64,000 bases of DNA. Source: Leadbetterella sp035299025. GTDB taxonomy: Bacteria; Bacteroidota; Bacteroidia; Cytophagales; Spirosomataceae. The notes under the pieces were generated by a model that ran no database searches, was not told the origin of the DNA, and saw nothing but the letters and a program-made list of their open reading frames with translations. Position 1 is the stretch's first letter. The number at the start of each line of letters is the position of its first letter. Location: the NCBI GenBank assembly GCA_035299025.1, contig DATGXK010000007.1:1240001-1304000 (forward strand), given 5' to 3'. Shown piece by piece: positions 15,437 through 24,944 of the stretch. Position numbers and translations under genes: made by a program.

Positions 15437-17902
15437 ATGAAAAAGCTATTACTATTAACGTTTGCCATTTTGGCAACCTTGAATTCTTTTGCCCAAAATT
15501 CCGGATCGGTAACGGGTGTAGTGTTGGATGAGAAAAACGAAATCTTGCCTTTCACTAATGTTCTACTCCTCAAAGCCAAAGACAGCACGCTTGCAAAAGC
15601 GGTTACCTCGGATATTGAAGGTAAATATTTGATTGAAAACGCCCCGTTTAACCAATATCTACTGAAAATTTCGATGGTGGGTTATGGTGAAATTTACACC
15701 CCAAAATTTATCTTGAATGAAGCCAATCCCAATTTCAAGTTTGAACCTATCAAATTGTCGCTTCAAACACAAATGCTTAAAGAGGTGAGCGTTACTGCCA
15801 AAAAACCTTTCATCGAGCAACAGATTGACAAAACGGTCGTAAACGTAGAAAATAGCATTGTGGCCTCAGGAAATACCCTGCTTGAGATTCTTGAAAAATC
15901 GCCAGGCGTGGTGGTGGATAGGCAAAACAATGCACTGAAACTAAAAAACAAAGACGGCGTAATGGTGATGATTGATGGCCGTAGAAATTTCCTTTCTAAC
16001 GAAGCCTTGATACAATTCCTATCGAACCTTAACAGTGAGCAAGTGGCTTCTATTGAGATCATTACGAATCCGTCTTCTAAATACGATGCCCAAGGAAATT
16101 CGGGAATTATTAACATAAAACTTAAGAAAAATCTTTCTTTTGGTACAAACGGAACCTTGACTGTATCAGCTGGTAATACCTTTTTGCCCGATGCTCCAAA
16201 CGATCTTTACAGACTATCGACCAATTTGAGCCTTAACCACAGAAACAAAAAGTGGAATTTTTATGGCAACATTAATCCTGGCAAAAACACTTGGTATAAT
16301 GATAATACCCTTGTGCGATCAACGAATTATGAAGGATTGAGAAGCGAATTTAACCAAAGTTCTAGGCGAAATGGAAGTGGCGTTTTTACCAACGGTAAAA
16401 TAGGTGCCGATTACTTCTTATCCACCAAAACTACCCTAGGAGCAATGATAGATGTAAACAACTGGAGCGGCAGCGGAATCAGTAGTGGATTAACAAACAT
16501 TGTAGAAATCAAGAATCAAACTAGAACGGCTAGCAGTTTAATTCCCGGCTCAACCAATGACAATGATAACTTCAATGTAACAGCCAACATGAACCTTAAG
16601 CACAATTTTAATGACAAAGGGAAAGAACTGACGGTGGATTTGGATTACAGTGGTTTCAACAATACCGGAAATACAAACTTTGAGAACAAGTTTTATGACG
16701 CAAACAATAAATTGACGGATAATCTGGTTCAAAGAAACCCAACTTCTACCATAATCGATATTTTGGCCGCAAAATTTGACTTTTCAGTACCAACCAAAAA
16801 CAAAGCTAAACTTGACTTCGGAGCCAAATCGAGCTATGTTAAAACGGACAACGATTTTGTTTTTGAGCAATTGATAGACAATAATTGGGTAAATGACGAT
16901 GGCAAAACCAATCGATTTGTGTACAAAGAGTTTGTAAATGCAGCTTATGTAAACTATGGCAGACAATGGAAAAAAGTAGGACTTCAGTCGGGTTTAAGAG
17001 CAGAATACACCATTTCTGAGGGTAACTCTCTGACGCTCAACAAAGTGGTTCCGAAAGAATACCTAAGTCTTTTCCCAACCTTATTCGTAAATCACAACAT
17101 CAGTGAAAAACACGCCACCAGATATTCGTATAGCCGCAGAATCGGAAGACCTAACTATCAGCAACTTAATCCGTTCTTGTTTTTCTTAGACCCATATACT
17201 TTCCAAAAAGGAAATGAGTTCTTGAACCCACAGTTTACTGACAACGCAGAGTTTAACTACTCTTACAAAGGAGCGTCTTCTATTTCATTTGGGTATTCAT
17301 TTACCAAAGACAATATGTTTGACGTCATAGAGCAAGAAGATGAAACCAGAAAGACGTTTCAGACCACTACCAACCTCGAAAAAGTAGAGAACTTCTCGGT
17401 AAATGTTTCGTTTCCGGTGACCGTAACCAAATGGTGGACCATGAATAACAACATCAGTGGATATTACAATCGTTACAGAGACAGTAATGTGTCTGGAGGC
17501 GTATTAGACATAGGTAACTTCGCTTATAATTTTTATACTGGCAATACCTTTTCACTGAAAAAAGGCTGGTCCGCTGAGGCCAATATGTGGTATAACTCAC
17601 CAAACATTTTCGGTATTATCAGAGCCACCAAGCCTCAATACGCTGTAAATGCAGGTGTTCAGAAAGTATTAAACAAAAAAGCTAGATTGAAACTCAATGT
17701 AAATGATATGTTCTTGACTTCGTTTTTCAATGGAAAAATAGATTATCAAAACATTGACCTGGCTGTAACCAACCGTTGGTCAAGCCGTAGAGCTACGCTT
17801 AGCTTTACTTATAATTTTGGAAATCAAAACGTGAAAAGTGCAAGAAGAAGAAGCACTGCAGCAGAAGATTTGAAAAGTAGAGTTGGTGGAGGACAAGGTT
17901 AA
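15437..17902 (+). CDS. Outer-membrane beta-barrel protein (carboxypeptidase-regulatory domain, TonB-receptor-like)
   Basis: 821 residues. Signal peptide MKKLLLLTFAILATLNSFAQ; then a carboxypeptidase-regulatory-like domain (about 22-110, SGSVTGVVLDEKNEILPFTN); a plug-like domain (about 130-235, LEILEKSPGVVVDRQNNALK, VMIDGRRNFL, IEIITNPSSKYDAQGNSGII); and a large barrel (about 240-800) of the outer-membrane protein beta-barrel family 3 type (YSRRIGRPNYQQLNPFLFF is the most conserved segment). It sits in the outer membrane. Whether it transports a substrate with TonB is unclear, as no TonB box is evident and no SusD partner is adjacent. Single gene with its own promoter and terminator. Confidence 0.85.
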   Translation: MKKLLLLTFAILATLNSFAQNSGSVTGVVLDEKNEILPFTNVLLLKAKDSTLAKAVTSDIEGKYLIENAPFNQYLLKISMVGYGEIYTPKFILNEANPNFKFEPIKLSLQTQMLKEVSVTAKKPFIEQQIDKTVVNVENSIVASGNTLLEILEKSPGVVVDRQNNALKLKNKDGVMVMIDGRRNFLSNEALIQFLSNLNSEQVASIEIITNPSSKYDAQGNSGIINIKLKKNLSFGTNGTLTVSAGNTFLPDAPNDLYRLSTNLSLNHRNKKWNFYGNINPGKNTWYNDNTLVRSTNYEGLRSEFNQSSRRNGSGVFTNGKIGADYFLSTKTTLGAMIDVNNWSGSGISSGLTNIVEIKNQTRTASSLIPGSTNDNDNFNVTANMNLKHNFNDKGKELTVDLDYSGFNNTGNTNFENKFYDANNKLTDNLVQRNPTSTIIDILAAKFDFSVPTKNKAKLDFGAKSSYVKTDNDFVFEQLIDNNWVNDDGKTNRFVYKEFVNAAYVNYGRQWKKVGLQSGLRAEYTISEGNSLTLNKVVPKEYLSLFPTLFVNHNISEKHATRYSYSRRIGRPNYQQLNPFLFFLDPYTFQKGNEFLNPQFTDNAEFNYSYKGASSISFGYSFTKDNMFDVIEQEDETRKTFQTTTNLEKVENFSVNVSFPVTVTKWWTMNNNISGYYNRYRDSNVSGGVLDIGNFAYNFYTGNTFSLKKGWSAEANMWYNSPNIFGIIRATKPQYAVNAGVQKVLNKKARLKLNVNDMFLTSFFNGKIDYQNIDLAVTNRWSSRRATLSFTYNFGNQNVKSARRRSTAAEDLKSRVGGGQG

Positions 17903-17940
17903 TCCTCAACTCCAGTAGAAAATTTTGGAGAAAATAATAG

Positions 17941-17970
17941 ACACTCTCATTAAATTGGGAGTGTTTTTTT
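17941..17970 (+). terminator. Rho-independent terminator of the barrel gene
   Basis: ACACTCTC / GGGAGTGT stem (8 bp with one G-U pair) and loop ATTAAATT, followed by a run of seven T. It lies 38 bases after the stop at 17902. Confidence 0.7.
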
Positions 17971-18928
17971 ATATCTGATCGGTTGTTTTTGAATAAAAAT
18001 TCCAGCCTAATTCCTCTACAAAACTGTGTTTTTGACCTTTTACCATGAAGCCTACGTGACCTCCATCTTGCGTGAGTTTTAAATGAACATTTTTGTTATT
18101 CTCTGCACCTTTTATATCCAAACATTCTGGACTTAGAAATGGATCATTTACAGACTGAATAATAAGAACCGGGGCACAAATATCCTTTAAAAGTGGCTTG
18201 GCAGAGGCTTTTTTGTAAAAATCCTGTGCGTTTTCGTATCCATGCAAGGGTGCAGTATATCGGTTATCAAAAATCTCAAAATTTTTCACCTCTTTCCAAT
18301 AGTTATCAAACTGGAGATGTGGGTGGTTCGGAAACATTCTAGCCTTTTGTTCGAGCTTTTTTCCTAGTTTTTTCAAGAATCTGTTCATGTAAAATCTCTT
18401 GCCAGGTTTGGCTAATTCTGCCACCGAGGTAGGTAAATCGAGTGGGACTGAGGCTACAACAGCACCTTTTATTTGAGAAGGAATAGAAGTGTTGTATTCT
18501 CCTAAAAGCCGTAATGTCAAACTTCCGCCCATGCTAAAGCCAGCCAAAAAGACCTCTTCGTATCCCAATTTTATGGCATATTCGACCACATATTTCAAGT
18601 CTCCTGCATCGCCATGGTGATAAAACCTCGGGAGTTTATTGATTTCTCCACTACAGCTTCGTGAATTCCACCCTAAGCCATCAAAACCATTCTGACGAAA
18701 TTTTTCGACCATACCCGTCACGTAATGCCGCGTAGAATCACCTTCCAAACCATGAGTGGCTATCAAAAGCTTTTTACTTCCTGTTTTTACCCAGTCCAGG
18801 TCGAGGAAATCTCCATCCGGAAGCGTAATTCTTTCACGCTCGTAAGGCACCACAATTTTTCTAAATAAACTGGGATAAATAGTCTGTAGGTGACCGTTTA
18901 CTTGTAAAAAAGGAGGTTTAAATGGCAT
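17969..18928 (-). CDS. Alpha/beta hydrolase, YheT family
   Basis: 319 residues, soluble. It opens with the YheT/UPF0017 signature (GHLQTIYPSLFRK), then ATHGLEGDSTRHYVTGM, the conserved NSRSCSGE motif and the nucleophile elbow GFSMGG. The catalytic acid is probably in VNDPFLSPE and the His in DGGHVGF. Relatives act as carboxylesterases on short acyl esters, and the physiological substrate is unknown. It lies 3 bases downstream of the ketosynthase III-like gene on the same strand, so the two almost certainly form an operon and may act on the same acyl product. Confidence 0.85.
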   Translation of the reverse strand: MPFKPPFLQVNGHLQTIYPSLFRKIVVPYERERITLPDGDFLDLDWVKTGSKKLLIATHGLEGDSTRHYVTGMVEKFRQNGFDGLGWNSRSCSGEINKLPRFYHHGDAGDLKYVVEYAIKLGYEEVFLAGFSMGGSLTLRLLGEYNTSIPSQIKGAVVASVPLDLPTSVAELAKPGKRFYMNRFLKKLGKKLEQKARMFPNHPHLQFDNYWKEVKNFEIFDNRYTAPLHGYENAQDFYKKASAKPLLKDICAPVLIIQSVNDPFLSPECLDIKGAENNKNVHLKLTQDGGHVGFMVKGQKHSFVEELGWNFYSKTTDQI

Positions 18929-18931
18929 AAA

Positions 18932-19999
18932 TTAAAACTGATAAACCATGGCATTGCAGTGCATTCCCGCTCCTACTGATGCAAAAACCACCTTCATGCC
19001 TGGGGTGATTTCGTAATTACCCAAATCGTGTTTTCTGATCAAATCCAACATAGTTGGAATAGTCGCAACGGAAGTATTACCTGTAAATTCTATTGTAGTT
19101 GGGATTTTACCTTCAAAAGAAAGGCCTTCAATGCCATACATTTGGGCCAAATTATTAGCAAAAGCATGTAGCATTTTGCCGTTGGCCTGATGAAAAAGAA
19201 ACATATCGACATCAGAGGCGGTTAGGCCAGCTTTGTCTAAGGCCGCTTTTATAACTTTAGGCACCCAAACCGTAGCATATTTGTAAACATCCTTACCGTT
19301 CATTTTGAACAAAGTAGGAGCTTTAAGTTCCTTATTATAGGATTTTGCCAAATAGATACACGAAATATCCTCTTGAGCATGTGAATATGTGGCGTAGGAA
19401 ATAATACCTTTGAAATCGTCACCTTCACCTGAAGTTACGATAGTGGCACCGCAACCATCCGCCAAAATCATGGAGTCCAAATCGTGCGGATCCATCAATC
19501 TCGAGGCCACTTCTAAACCTACCACAAGCACGTTTTTGGCATCACCCATTTGAATGGCCTGATGGGCTTGGATAATTCCTTGTAGCCAACCGGGACAACC
19601 AAAGAGAATGTCATAGGCAAAACACTCGTGATTTTCTATGGCCAATTTGTTTTTTAGCAAGGCCGCCATGTTGGGAACCGTATGAAAACCGTCCCGACCT
19701 TCGAGCATATTGCCTGCATTGTGAGCCACTATTATGCCATCGATTAAATTCCTGTCCTTGCCCCATTCGGTCAAAGCCTTTTCGCAGGCTTCTGTCATCA
19801 AAGGCACGGAGTCGCCTTTTTCTGAAATATATCCTCGTTCTTTTATACCAGTGATTTGTTCGAGTTTGGCCACCATTTCTTCAGTAGACTTAGGCATCGG
19901 CGTACCATCTTCATTCAAAAAATTTCTATCTAAAAAAAATGAATTTGGTATTCTTCTTTCAGGCATTTGGGTGCCTGTGGCTGCTATTACGGTTTTCAA
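18932..19999 (-). CDS. 3-oxoacyl-ACP synthase III-like protein (FabH family)
   Basis: 355 residues with the thiolase fold. The catalytic triad is recognisable: C135 in LFGCPGW, H270 in FLFHQANGKM and N308 in EFTGNTSVATIP. The active-site context FGCPGW differs from housekeeping FabH, so this is probably a specialised KAS III-like condensing enzyme. It begins with a TTG codon at 19999: the N-terminal strand KTVIAATGTQMPE is family-typical and a stop lies in frame just upstream. It starts an operon with the YheT-like hydrolase. A promoter is visible at 20039-20064. Confidence 0.85.
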   Translation of the reverse strand: MKTVIAATGTQMPERRIPNSFFLDRNFLNEDGTPMPKSTEEMVAKLEQITGIKERGYISEKGDSVPLMTEACEKALTEWGKDRNLIDGIIVAHNAGNMLEGRDGFHTVPNMAALLKNKLAIENHECFAYDILFGCPGWLQGIIQAHQAIQMGDAKNVLVVGLEVASRLMDPHDLDSMILADGCGATIVTSGEGDDFKGIISYATYSHAQEDISCIYLAKSYNKELKAPTLFKMNGKDVYKYATVWVPKVIKAALDKAGLTASDVDMFLFHQANGKMLHAFANNLAQMYGIEGLSFEGKIPTTIEFTGNTSVATIPTMLDLIRKHDLGNYEITPGMKVVFASVGAGMHCNAMVYQF

Positions 20000-20038
20000 A
20001 ATGTTGTAAGTTTGAAGGTATTAGATTCAACAATCACA

Positions 20039-20064
20039 CAAAATTACATTATTCCATCATACAA
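20039..20064 (-). promoter_or_regulatory. Promoter of the ketosynthase III/hydrolase operon
   Basis: On the minus strand: TTG (20064-20062), 15-base spacer, TAATTTTG (20046-20039), a perfect -7 box. The start codon is about 40 bases downstream. Confidence 0.45.
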
Positions 20065-20239
20065 TTAGACGAATCTTCTTTTTTGAATCAAATTTCTTTT
20101 TCGGCAAAACGAAAAAACTTTGATTGGTCATTTCGATGATTCGCTGTAATCACTATTCAAGAAAATATTTCCTACTGATTATAAATGTAAACATAAGGGA
20201 TTTGAGGGCTCGAAAGGTTTTTATATAAAATGAACAAAC

Positions 20240-22270
20240 CTACACCTTCTCCAATTCTTCCAATCTTTCTTTGAGTTGGTTCATTTCATCCCTAAATCTA
20301 GCAGCCTGTAAGAAATCGAGCTCTGAAGCCGCTTTTTCCATTTTGCTTTTGGCATCTTTTAGCAAAGTTTCTATTTGTGGTTTTCCCATGTAAGCCATCA
20401 CTGGGTCGGCGGCAAGGCTAATTCTTTCAGGCTCTACATAATAAGATTTCGTTGATGGTTTAAAGTCAGCAATAGAAGTTTGCTCCATAATGGCCTCTTT
20501 GCTTTTGAGGATTGTTTTTGGTGTGATACCGTTCTGGAGGTTATATTCTATCTGAATTTCTCTACGCCTATTGGTTTCATCTATAGCCTTTTGCATCGAT
20601 CCCGTTATACGGTCGGCATACATTATCACTTTTCCATTGGAGTTTCGAGCTGCCCTACCTATGGTCTGAATCAATGAACGAATATCTCTAAGAAAGCCCT
20701 CTTTGTCGGCATCCATAATGGCTACCAAAGATACTTCTGGCAAGTCCAATCCTTCTCTTAGGAGGTTCACACCAACCAGAACATCGATTACACCAAGCCT
20801 CAATTCTCGCAAAATCTCAACACGTTCCATGGTTTTGATTTCCGAATGTATGTATCGTCCTTTGATACCCACCCTCTCCAGATATTTGCTGAGTTCTTCG
20901 GCCATTCTTTTGGTCAAAGTTGTTACTAAAACACGCTCATCTTTTTTGATTCGGCCGTTTATTTCATCCAGAAGATCGTCTATCTGATTGAGACTAGGCC
21001 TTACGTCTATTTCAGGGTCTAGAAGGCCTGTAGGTCTGATTATTTGCTCTACCACCACACCTCCTGCCATATTGAGCTCATAATCTGACGGTGTGGCACT
21101 AACAAAAACAGTCTGTGGTGTTAGGCTCTCAAACTCCTGAAATGTGAGTGGGCGATTATCTAAGGCTGATGGCAACCTGAAGCCATATTCTACCAAAGCC
21201 GTTTTCCGAGACCTGTCACCTCCATACATGGCCCTAATTTGAGGCATACTTACGTGGCTTTCGTCCACCACTAAAAGAAAGTCGTCCTGGAAGTAATCTA
21301 ACAAACAGAACGGTCTTTCACCAGCTTTTCGTTTGTCAAAATATCTTGAATAGTTTTCTATTCCACTGCAATAACCTAGCTCACGCATCATTTCTAAATC
21401 AAACTCTGTCCGTTCTTGGATACGTTGTGCTTCCATGACCCGCCCATCACTCTCAAAATACTTAATTTGAGCCACCATGTCGTCTTGAATCAATTTTATA
21501 GATTCTTGCATAACCTCTTTTCCCGTTACGAAAAGATTGGCCGGTGGTATCACTATTCTCGGCTCAGATCTTATTTTCTTTCCAGAAATTGGCTCTATCA
21601 TCTGAATTTCTTCGATGTCATCTCCAAAAAAGATAATTCTGAAAGCAAAATCTGCATATCCGGGATAGACATCTACGGTGTCGCCTTTTACGCGAAAGGT
21701 ACCTCTATTAAATTCTACTTCGGTTCTAGAATATAGAATTTCGACCAATCTGTATAAGAATTTATTGCGGCTGATCACGTCCCCAACAGCAATTTTGACA
21801 ATACTTTGTTTGAATTCATTGGGATTACCTGCACCGTAAATACAAGACACCGAGGCTATTACAATCACATCTCTCCTACCCGACATCAACGAAGAAACTG
21901 TAGATAGCCTCAGTTTGTCAATTTCCTGATTGATCATCAGGTCTTTTTCTATATAGGTATTGGTAGAAGCTATGTAAGCCTCAGGTTGATAATAGTCGTA
22001 ATAGGATATGAAATACTCAACGGCATTGTTGGGAAAAAACTGCTTAAACTCACCATAAAGCTGAGCCGCAAGAGTTTTGTTATGGCTTAGGATCAATACC
22101 GGACGGTCAATCTGCTGAATGACATTGGCTACCGTGAAGGTTTTTCCACTACCTGTAACCCCCAATAGCACGTTGGCTCGCTCACCAGACTGAATAGATT
22201 TTACCAATTGCTCAATGGCCTGTGGTTGGTCTCCAGTAGGCTTAAAATCAGAAATAAGCGAAAAACTCAT
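20240..22270 (-). CDS. uvrB: Excinuclease ABC subunit B
   Basis: 676 residues, the normal length. UvrB is the damage-verification helicase of nucleotide excision repair and is loaded by UvrA2. Walker A is GVTGSGKT at residues 37-44. The beta-hairpin region is intact (SYYDYYQPEAYIASTNTYIE), and the DEAD-like box is DESHVSMPQI. The later helicase motifs (VSATPSDYE, LREGLDLPEVSLV, QTIGRAARN) and the C-terminal UVR motif that binds UvrC (LDFLQAARFRDEMNQLKERL) are also present. A promoter with perfect boxes lies 20 bases upstream. It stands alone, as usual in Bacteroidota. Confidence 0.98.
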   Translation of the reverse strand: MSFSLISDFKPTGDQPQAIEQLVKSIQSGERANVLLGVTGSGKTFTVANVIQQIDRPVLILSHNKTLAAQLYGEFKQFFPNNAVEYFISYYDYYQPEAYIASTNTYIEKDLMINQEIDKLRLSTVSSLMSGRRDVIVIASVSCIYGAGNPNEFKQSIVKIAVGDVISRNKFLYRLVEILYSRTEVEFNRGTFRVKGDTVDVYPGYADFAFRIIFFGDDIEEIQMIEPISGKKIRSEPRIVIPPANLFVTGKEVMQESIKLIQDDMVAQIKYFESDGRVMEAQRIQERTEFDLEMMRELGYCSGIENYSRYFDKRKAGERPFCLLDYFQDDFLLVVDESHVSMPQIRAMYGGDRSRKTALVEYGFRLPSALDNRPLTFQEFESLTPQTVFVSATPSDYELNMAGGVVVEQIIRPTGLLDPEIDVRPSLNQIDDLLDEINGRIKKDERVLVTTLTKRMAEELSKYLERVGIKGRYIHSEIKTMERVEILRELRLGVIDVLVGVNLLREGLDLPEVSLVAIMDADKEGFLRDIRSLIQTIGRAARNSNGKVIMYADRITGSMQKAIDETNRRREIQIEYNLQNGITPKTILKSKEAIMEQTSIADFKPSTKSYYVEPERISLAADPVMAYMGKPQIETLLKDAKSKMEKAASELDFLQAARFRDEMNQLKERLEELEKV

Positions 22271-22289
22271 AGTTCAGCGAAAATATTAT

Positions 22290-22317
22290 CAAATATACTC
22301 CAATTAGGTTTAAACAA
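22290..22317 (-). promoter_or_regulatory. Promoter of uvrB
   Basis: On the minus strand: TTG (22317-22315), 17-base spacer, TATATTTG (22297-22290). Both boxes and the spacing fit the consensus. The leader would be only about 13 nt. Confidence 0.6.
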
Positions 22318-22420
22318 AAAATTGCCTTAAAAAGGCTAAATTATTTGGCAAAATTTTAAAAGAATTGGAGATTTTCTTTCGAAAATGAGAAACATCATAA
22401 GTATTGCAACGTTTTTGGTT

Positions 22421-22428
22421 TAATTTTG
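22421..22428 (+). promoter_or_regulatory. -7 element of the barrel-like gene at 22452
   Basis: TAATTTTG, a perfect -7 box, ends 23 bases before the ATG at 22452. The nearest TTG (22404-22406) is only 14 bases away, so the -33 box is uncertain. Confidence 0.35.
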
Positions 22429-22451
22429 GTCATTGTAGAAACAACAACAAA

Positions 22452-23198
22452 ATGAAAAATACACTACTTGCTTTCTTTATCTTGTCTGTAATTGCCGCAA
22501 ATGCACAACAAAATGACGACAAACCTTTGAAAATTTTTAAATTCCAGCCATTTAGTCTTATCACAGGTTCTATGAATTTTGGTGAAGAAATTTTCAATAA
22601 ATCTAAAACTCGCAGTACGGTCATTGGTTTGGGACTCAGATATATCAATCGCAAATCAGATGTTTACAATAATTTTGGGGTAATTTCTGCATTCAAGCAA
22701 ACCTCTAAGTGGCAGGGACTAACTTTTAGTCTTGAAAGAAGGTTTTATGTTCCAGGTTTTTTATCGGGAGATAAATATAGTTTTTTGAATGACAAAGCAA
22801 AATTTGGTGTTTATCTGGCACCAGGTGTGAAATTGGAATACAATCAAAACGATTATGATAAAGGATCTTATTATCAAATTATTGACTCTTCAAAAGTCGG
22901 AAATTATGATTCTAAATTCTATCAAAATTCTGGGCGTTTGCGTTATTTGGGAGTTATGCCAAACATGAACATTGGCCTGCAGTTTACAGTATTTCAAAAT
23001 CTTTATATAGACACTTATATTGGTGGAGGAATTAGGTTTATTTCTCAAAAGTTAACAAATCAAAAAGTGGATCCAACTCCTGGAGGTAGTCTAAATTATG
23101 GGTATTACAGCGTAAATGAGAATGGGGCAGTACAAACATTTGTCATTCGTGAGGGTGTTCAACCCAATTTCGGTTTTTCTTTGGGCCTCAATTTTTAG
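22452..23198 (+). CDS. Outer-membrane beta-barrel-like protein of unknown function
   Basis: 248 residues from ATG 22452, which gives the signal peptide MKNTLLAFFILSVIAANAQ. The mature protein alternates short amphipathic strands with turns (STVIGLGLRYINRKS, WQGLTFSLERRFYVPGF, FGVYLAPGVKLEYNQNDYDK, YLGVMPNMNIGLQF, FGFSLGLNF) and ends on an aromatic residue, as outer-membrane barrels do. Size suits an 8- to 10-stranded barrel of the DUF3575/OmpW type. No ligand can be proposed. A short gap separates it from the next gene on the same strand. Confidence 0.65.
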   Translation: MKNTLLAFFILSVIAANAQQNDDKPLKIFKFQPFSLITGSMNFGEEIFNKSKTRSTVIGLGLRYINRKSDVYNNFGVISAFKQTSKWQGLTFSLERRFYVPGFLSGDKYSFLNDKAKFGVYLAPGVKLEYNQNDYDKGSYYQIIDSSKVGNYDSKFYQNSGRLRYLGVMPNMNIGLQFTVFQNLYIDTYIGGGIRFISQKLTNQKVDPTPGGSLNYGYYSVNENGAVQTFVIREGVQPNFGFSLGLNF

Positions 23199-23259
23199 AA
23201 ATTGGATTGGCGGCTTTAAGCTTTTTTTATAAATTGCTGCCCGATACTCTAATGATTGA

Positions 23260-23829
23260 ATGTTACAAAATCTGAGAAGGTTTTCAGCCTATTTGCATGC
23301 GGGTGCCACCTTGAAGATGATTCTGTTGGCTTTTCTTTCCCAAGTTATTTTTGCCGTTTTTATAATACCCAAAATGGAAACCCTCATAAATCCATTACAA
23401 AATCAGGTATTGCTAGAATTACGCTTTGGGTACAAAATAGATCAATTTTATACTTTGATAGATGCCCTTGGTGAAACCGGAAGAAACTTTTATAAAATTT
23501 ATGTTTTCTTCATTGACCTTCTCTATCCTATCATCTATAGTATTTCTTATAGCCTTTTATTGAGTCTGTTTTTTCGAAATTCATTTTCAAGCCAACATTA
23601 CTTTCAGTTATTCAATGTTTTTCCATTTCTAATAGGCTTTGCTGATGTTTTTGAAAACCTCACTGTAGGCTATTTGCTGATGAATTTCCCCGAAAGAATA
23701 AATTTTGGGGTAAAGCTTGCTTCATCTTTCAGCCTTTTGAAATGGGGCTTTACGATGTATAACATTCTGCTCATGCTCACAGGATTGTTTGCTTGGGGGT
23801 TCAGAACATTGCTAAAGTCAAGAAAATAA
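23260..23829 (+). CDS. Integral membrane protein of unknown function
   Basis: 189 residues with about five hydrophobic segments (near residues 17-37, 78-103, 112-134, 137-141/150-160 and 165-182). The N-terminus (MLQNLRRFSAYLHAGATLKM) is positively charged, suggesting cytoplasmic orientation. A conserved-looking loop LRFGYKIDQFYTLIDALGETGR sits after TM1, on the outside. I do not recognise a family. It follows the barrel-like gene by 61 bases on the same strand and ends one base before the convergent dprA stop. Confidence 0.6.
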   Translation: MLQNLRRFSAYLHAGATLKMILLAFLSQVIFAVFIIPKMETLINPLQNQVLLELRFGYKIDQFYTLIDALGETGRNFYKIYVFFIDLLYPIIYSISYSLLLSLFFRNSFSSQHYFQLFNVFPFLIGFADVFENLTVGYLLMNFPERINFGVKLASSFSLLKWGFTMYNILLMLTGLFAWGFRTLLKSRK

Positions 23830-23830
23830 T

Positions 23831-24940
23831 TCATTTTAGTGCAAATTTCTTTCCTGGACTTTGCTTTACCAAATCCGCAAATTCGAGATTAAGTAAAATG
23901 GAAGCCAATTTGTTGAGATGAATCTGCGAATGCCAACTGATGTCGTCGATAATCATTTCACCATTTTGCATCAATAGGCTCAATACTTTGCTTTCGTCTT
24001 GTGTGTATTTGGAAAGGTCTAATATTTCTCTCTCCACCACTTTGGTTTCGGTGTTTTCATTATCCCACTTCATCCATTCGACAAAATCCTGAACATTGGT
24101 AAAAATCTGGGCTTTATTATTAGCTACCAAGTAGTTAGGCCCTTCTGAATATTTTTGAAAAATACCTCCAGGAATTGCAAAAACCTCCTTGTTGTAGTTA
24201 TTCGCATATTCGGCAGTCACCATTGAGCCTCCTTTTCTAGCAGATTCTACAACAATAGTCGCGTCTGACAAGGCCGCTATGATTCTATTTCTTGCCACAA
24301 AAAACTGTGGTTTCGTAAGAGTTCCAAACGGTTGTTCTGATATCAAAAGGCCATTTTCTTGGATTTCAGCGGCTACTTTTTTATGCGAACTCGGATAAAC
24401 TGTTTCTAAGCTATTGGCCAATACACCTACCGTAGAAAGTCCATTTTTTAAGGCCGCTTTGTGTGCAGCTACATCTATTCCATAAGCCAAACCACTCACT
24501 ATCTGCACATTATGATCCTTCAGTGATGCTACAATTTCTTCCGTAGATTTTTTGCCATAGTCAGAAGCATCTCTGGTACCAACTATGGCCAAGGTTTTTG
24601 AATATTCCAAATGTCCCTGGCCTTTGAAAAACAAAATCGGCGGAGCCTCGAAAATACCCCTTAGTTTTTTGGGATATTCTTCTTGCTTAAAGGTCACTAT
24701 TCTTATATTATTTTTAGCACTTTCTCGCACAATATTCTCTGCATCTTTCAGTGCATCATCATTTTCCTTGATTTTGGCGAGCGTAAACTTACCCATGTTG
24801 GGTACTTTGAGTAGTTTGGCAGGTGGCGTTTCAAAAACATCCTTGGCACTTCCGAAGGTATTCAAAAGTTGCTTAAACATAACACCGCCTACACCTTCTG
24901 TTTTGCTTAGGGCGATTTCATAAATTAAATCTTGTTGCAT
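23831..24940 (-). CDS. dprA: DNA-processing protein DprA
   Basis: 369 residues. DprA loads RecA on incoming single-stranded DNA during transformation. The Rossmann-like core is clear: AIVGTRDASDYGKK, IVSGLAYGIDVAAHKAAL, STVGVLANSLETVYP, ISEQPFGT, RNRIIAALSDATIVVES, GSMVTAEYANNYNKEVFAIPGG. An N-terminal SAM-like helical domain (about 1-75) precedes it, and a C-terminal winged-helix (DprA-WH, about 305-369) follows. The MerR-type gene begins upstream with a 4-base gap, so the two form an operon. No competence genes are nearby. Confidence 0.95.
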   Translation of the reverse strand: MQQDLIYEIALSKTEGVGGVMFKQLLNTFGSAKDVFETPPAKLLKVPNMGKFTLAKIKENDDALKDAENIVRESAKNNIRIVTFKQEEYPKKLRGIFEAPPILFFKGQGHLEYSKTLAIVGTRDASDYGKKSTEEIVASLKDHNVQIVSGLAYGIDVAAHKAALKNGLSTVGVLANSLETVYPSSHKKVAAEIQENGLLISEQPFGTLTKPQFFVARNRIIAALSDATIVVESARKGGSMVTAEYANNYNKEVFAIPGGIFQKYSEGPNYLVANNKAQIFTNVQDFVEWMKWDNENTETKVVEREILDLSKYTQDESKVLSLLMQNGEMIIDDISWHSQIHLNKLASILLNLEFADLVKQSPGKKFALK

Positions 24941-24944
24941 CGAT

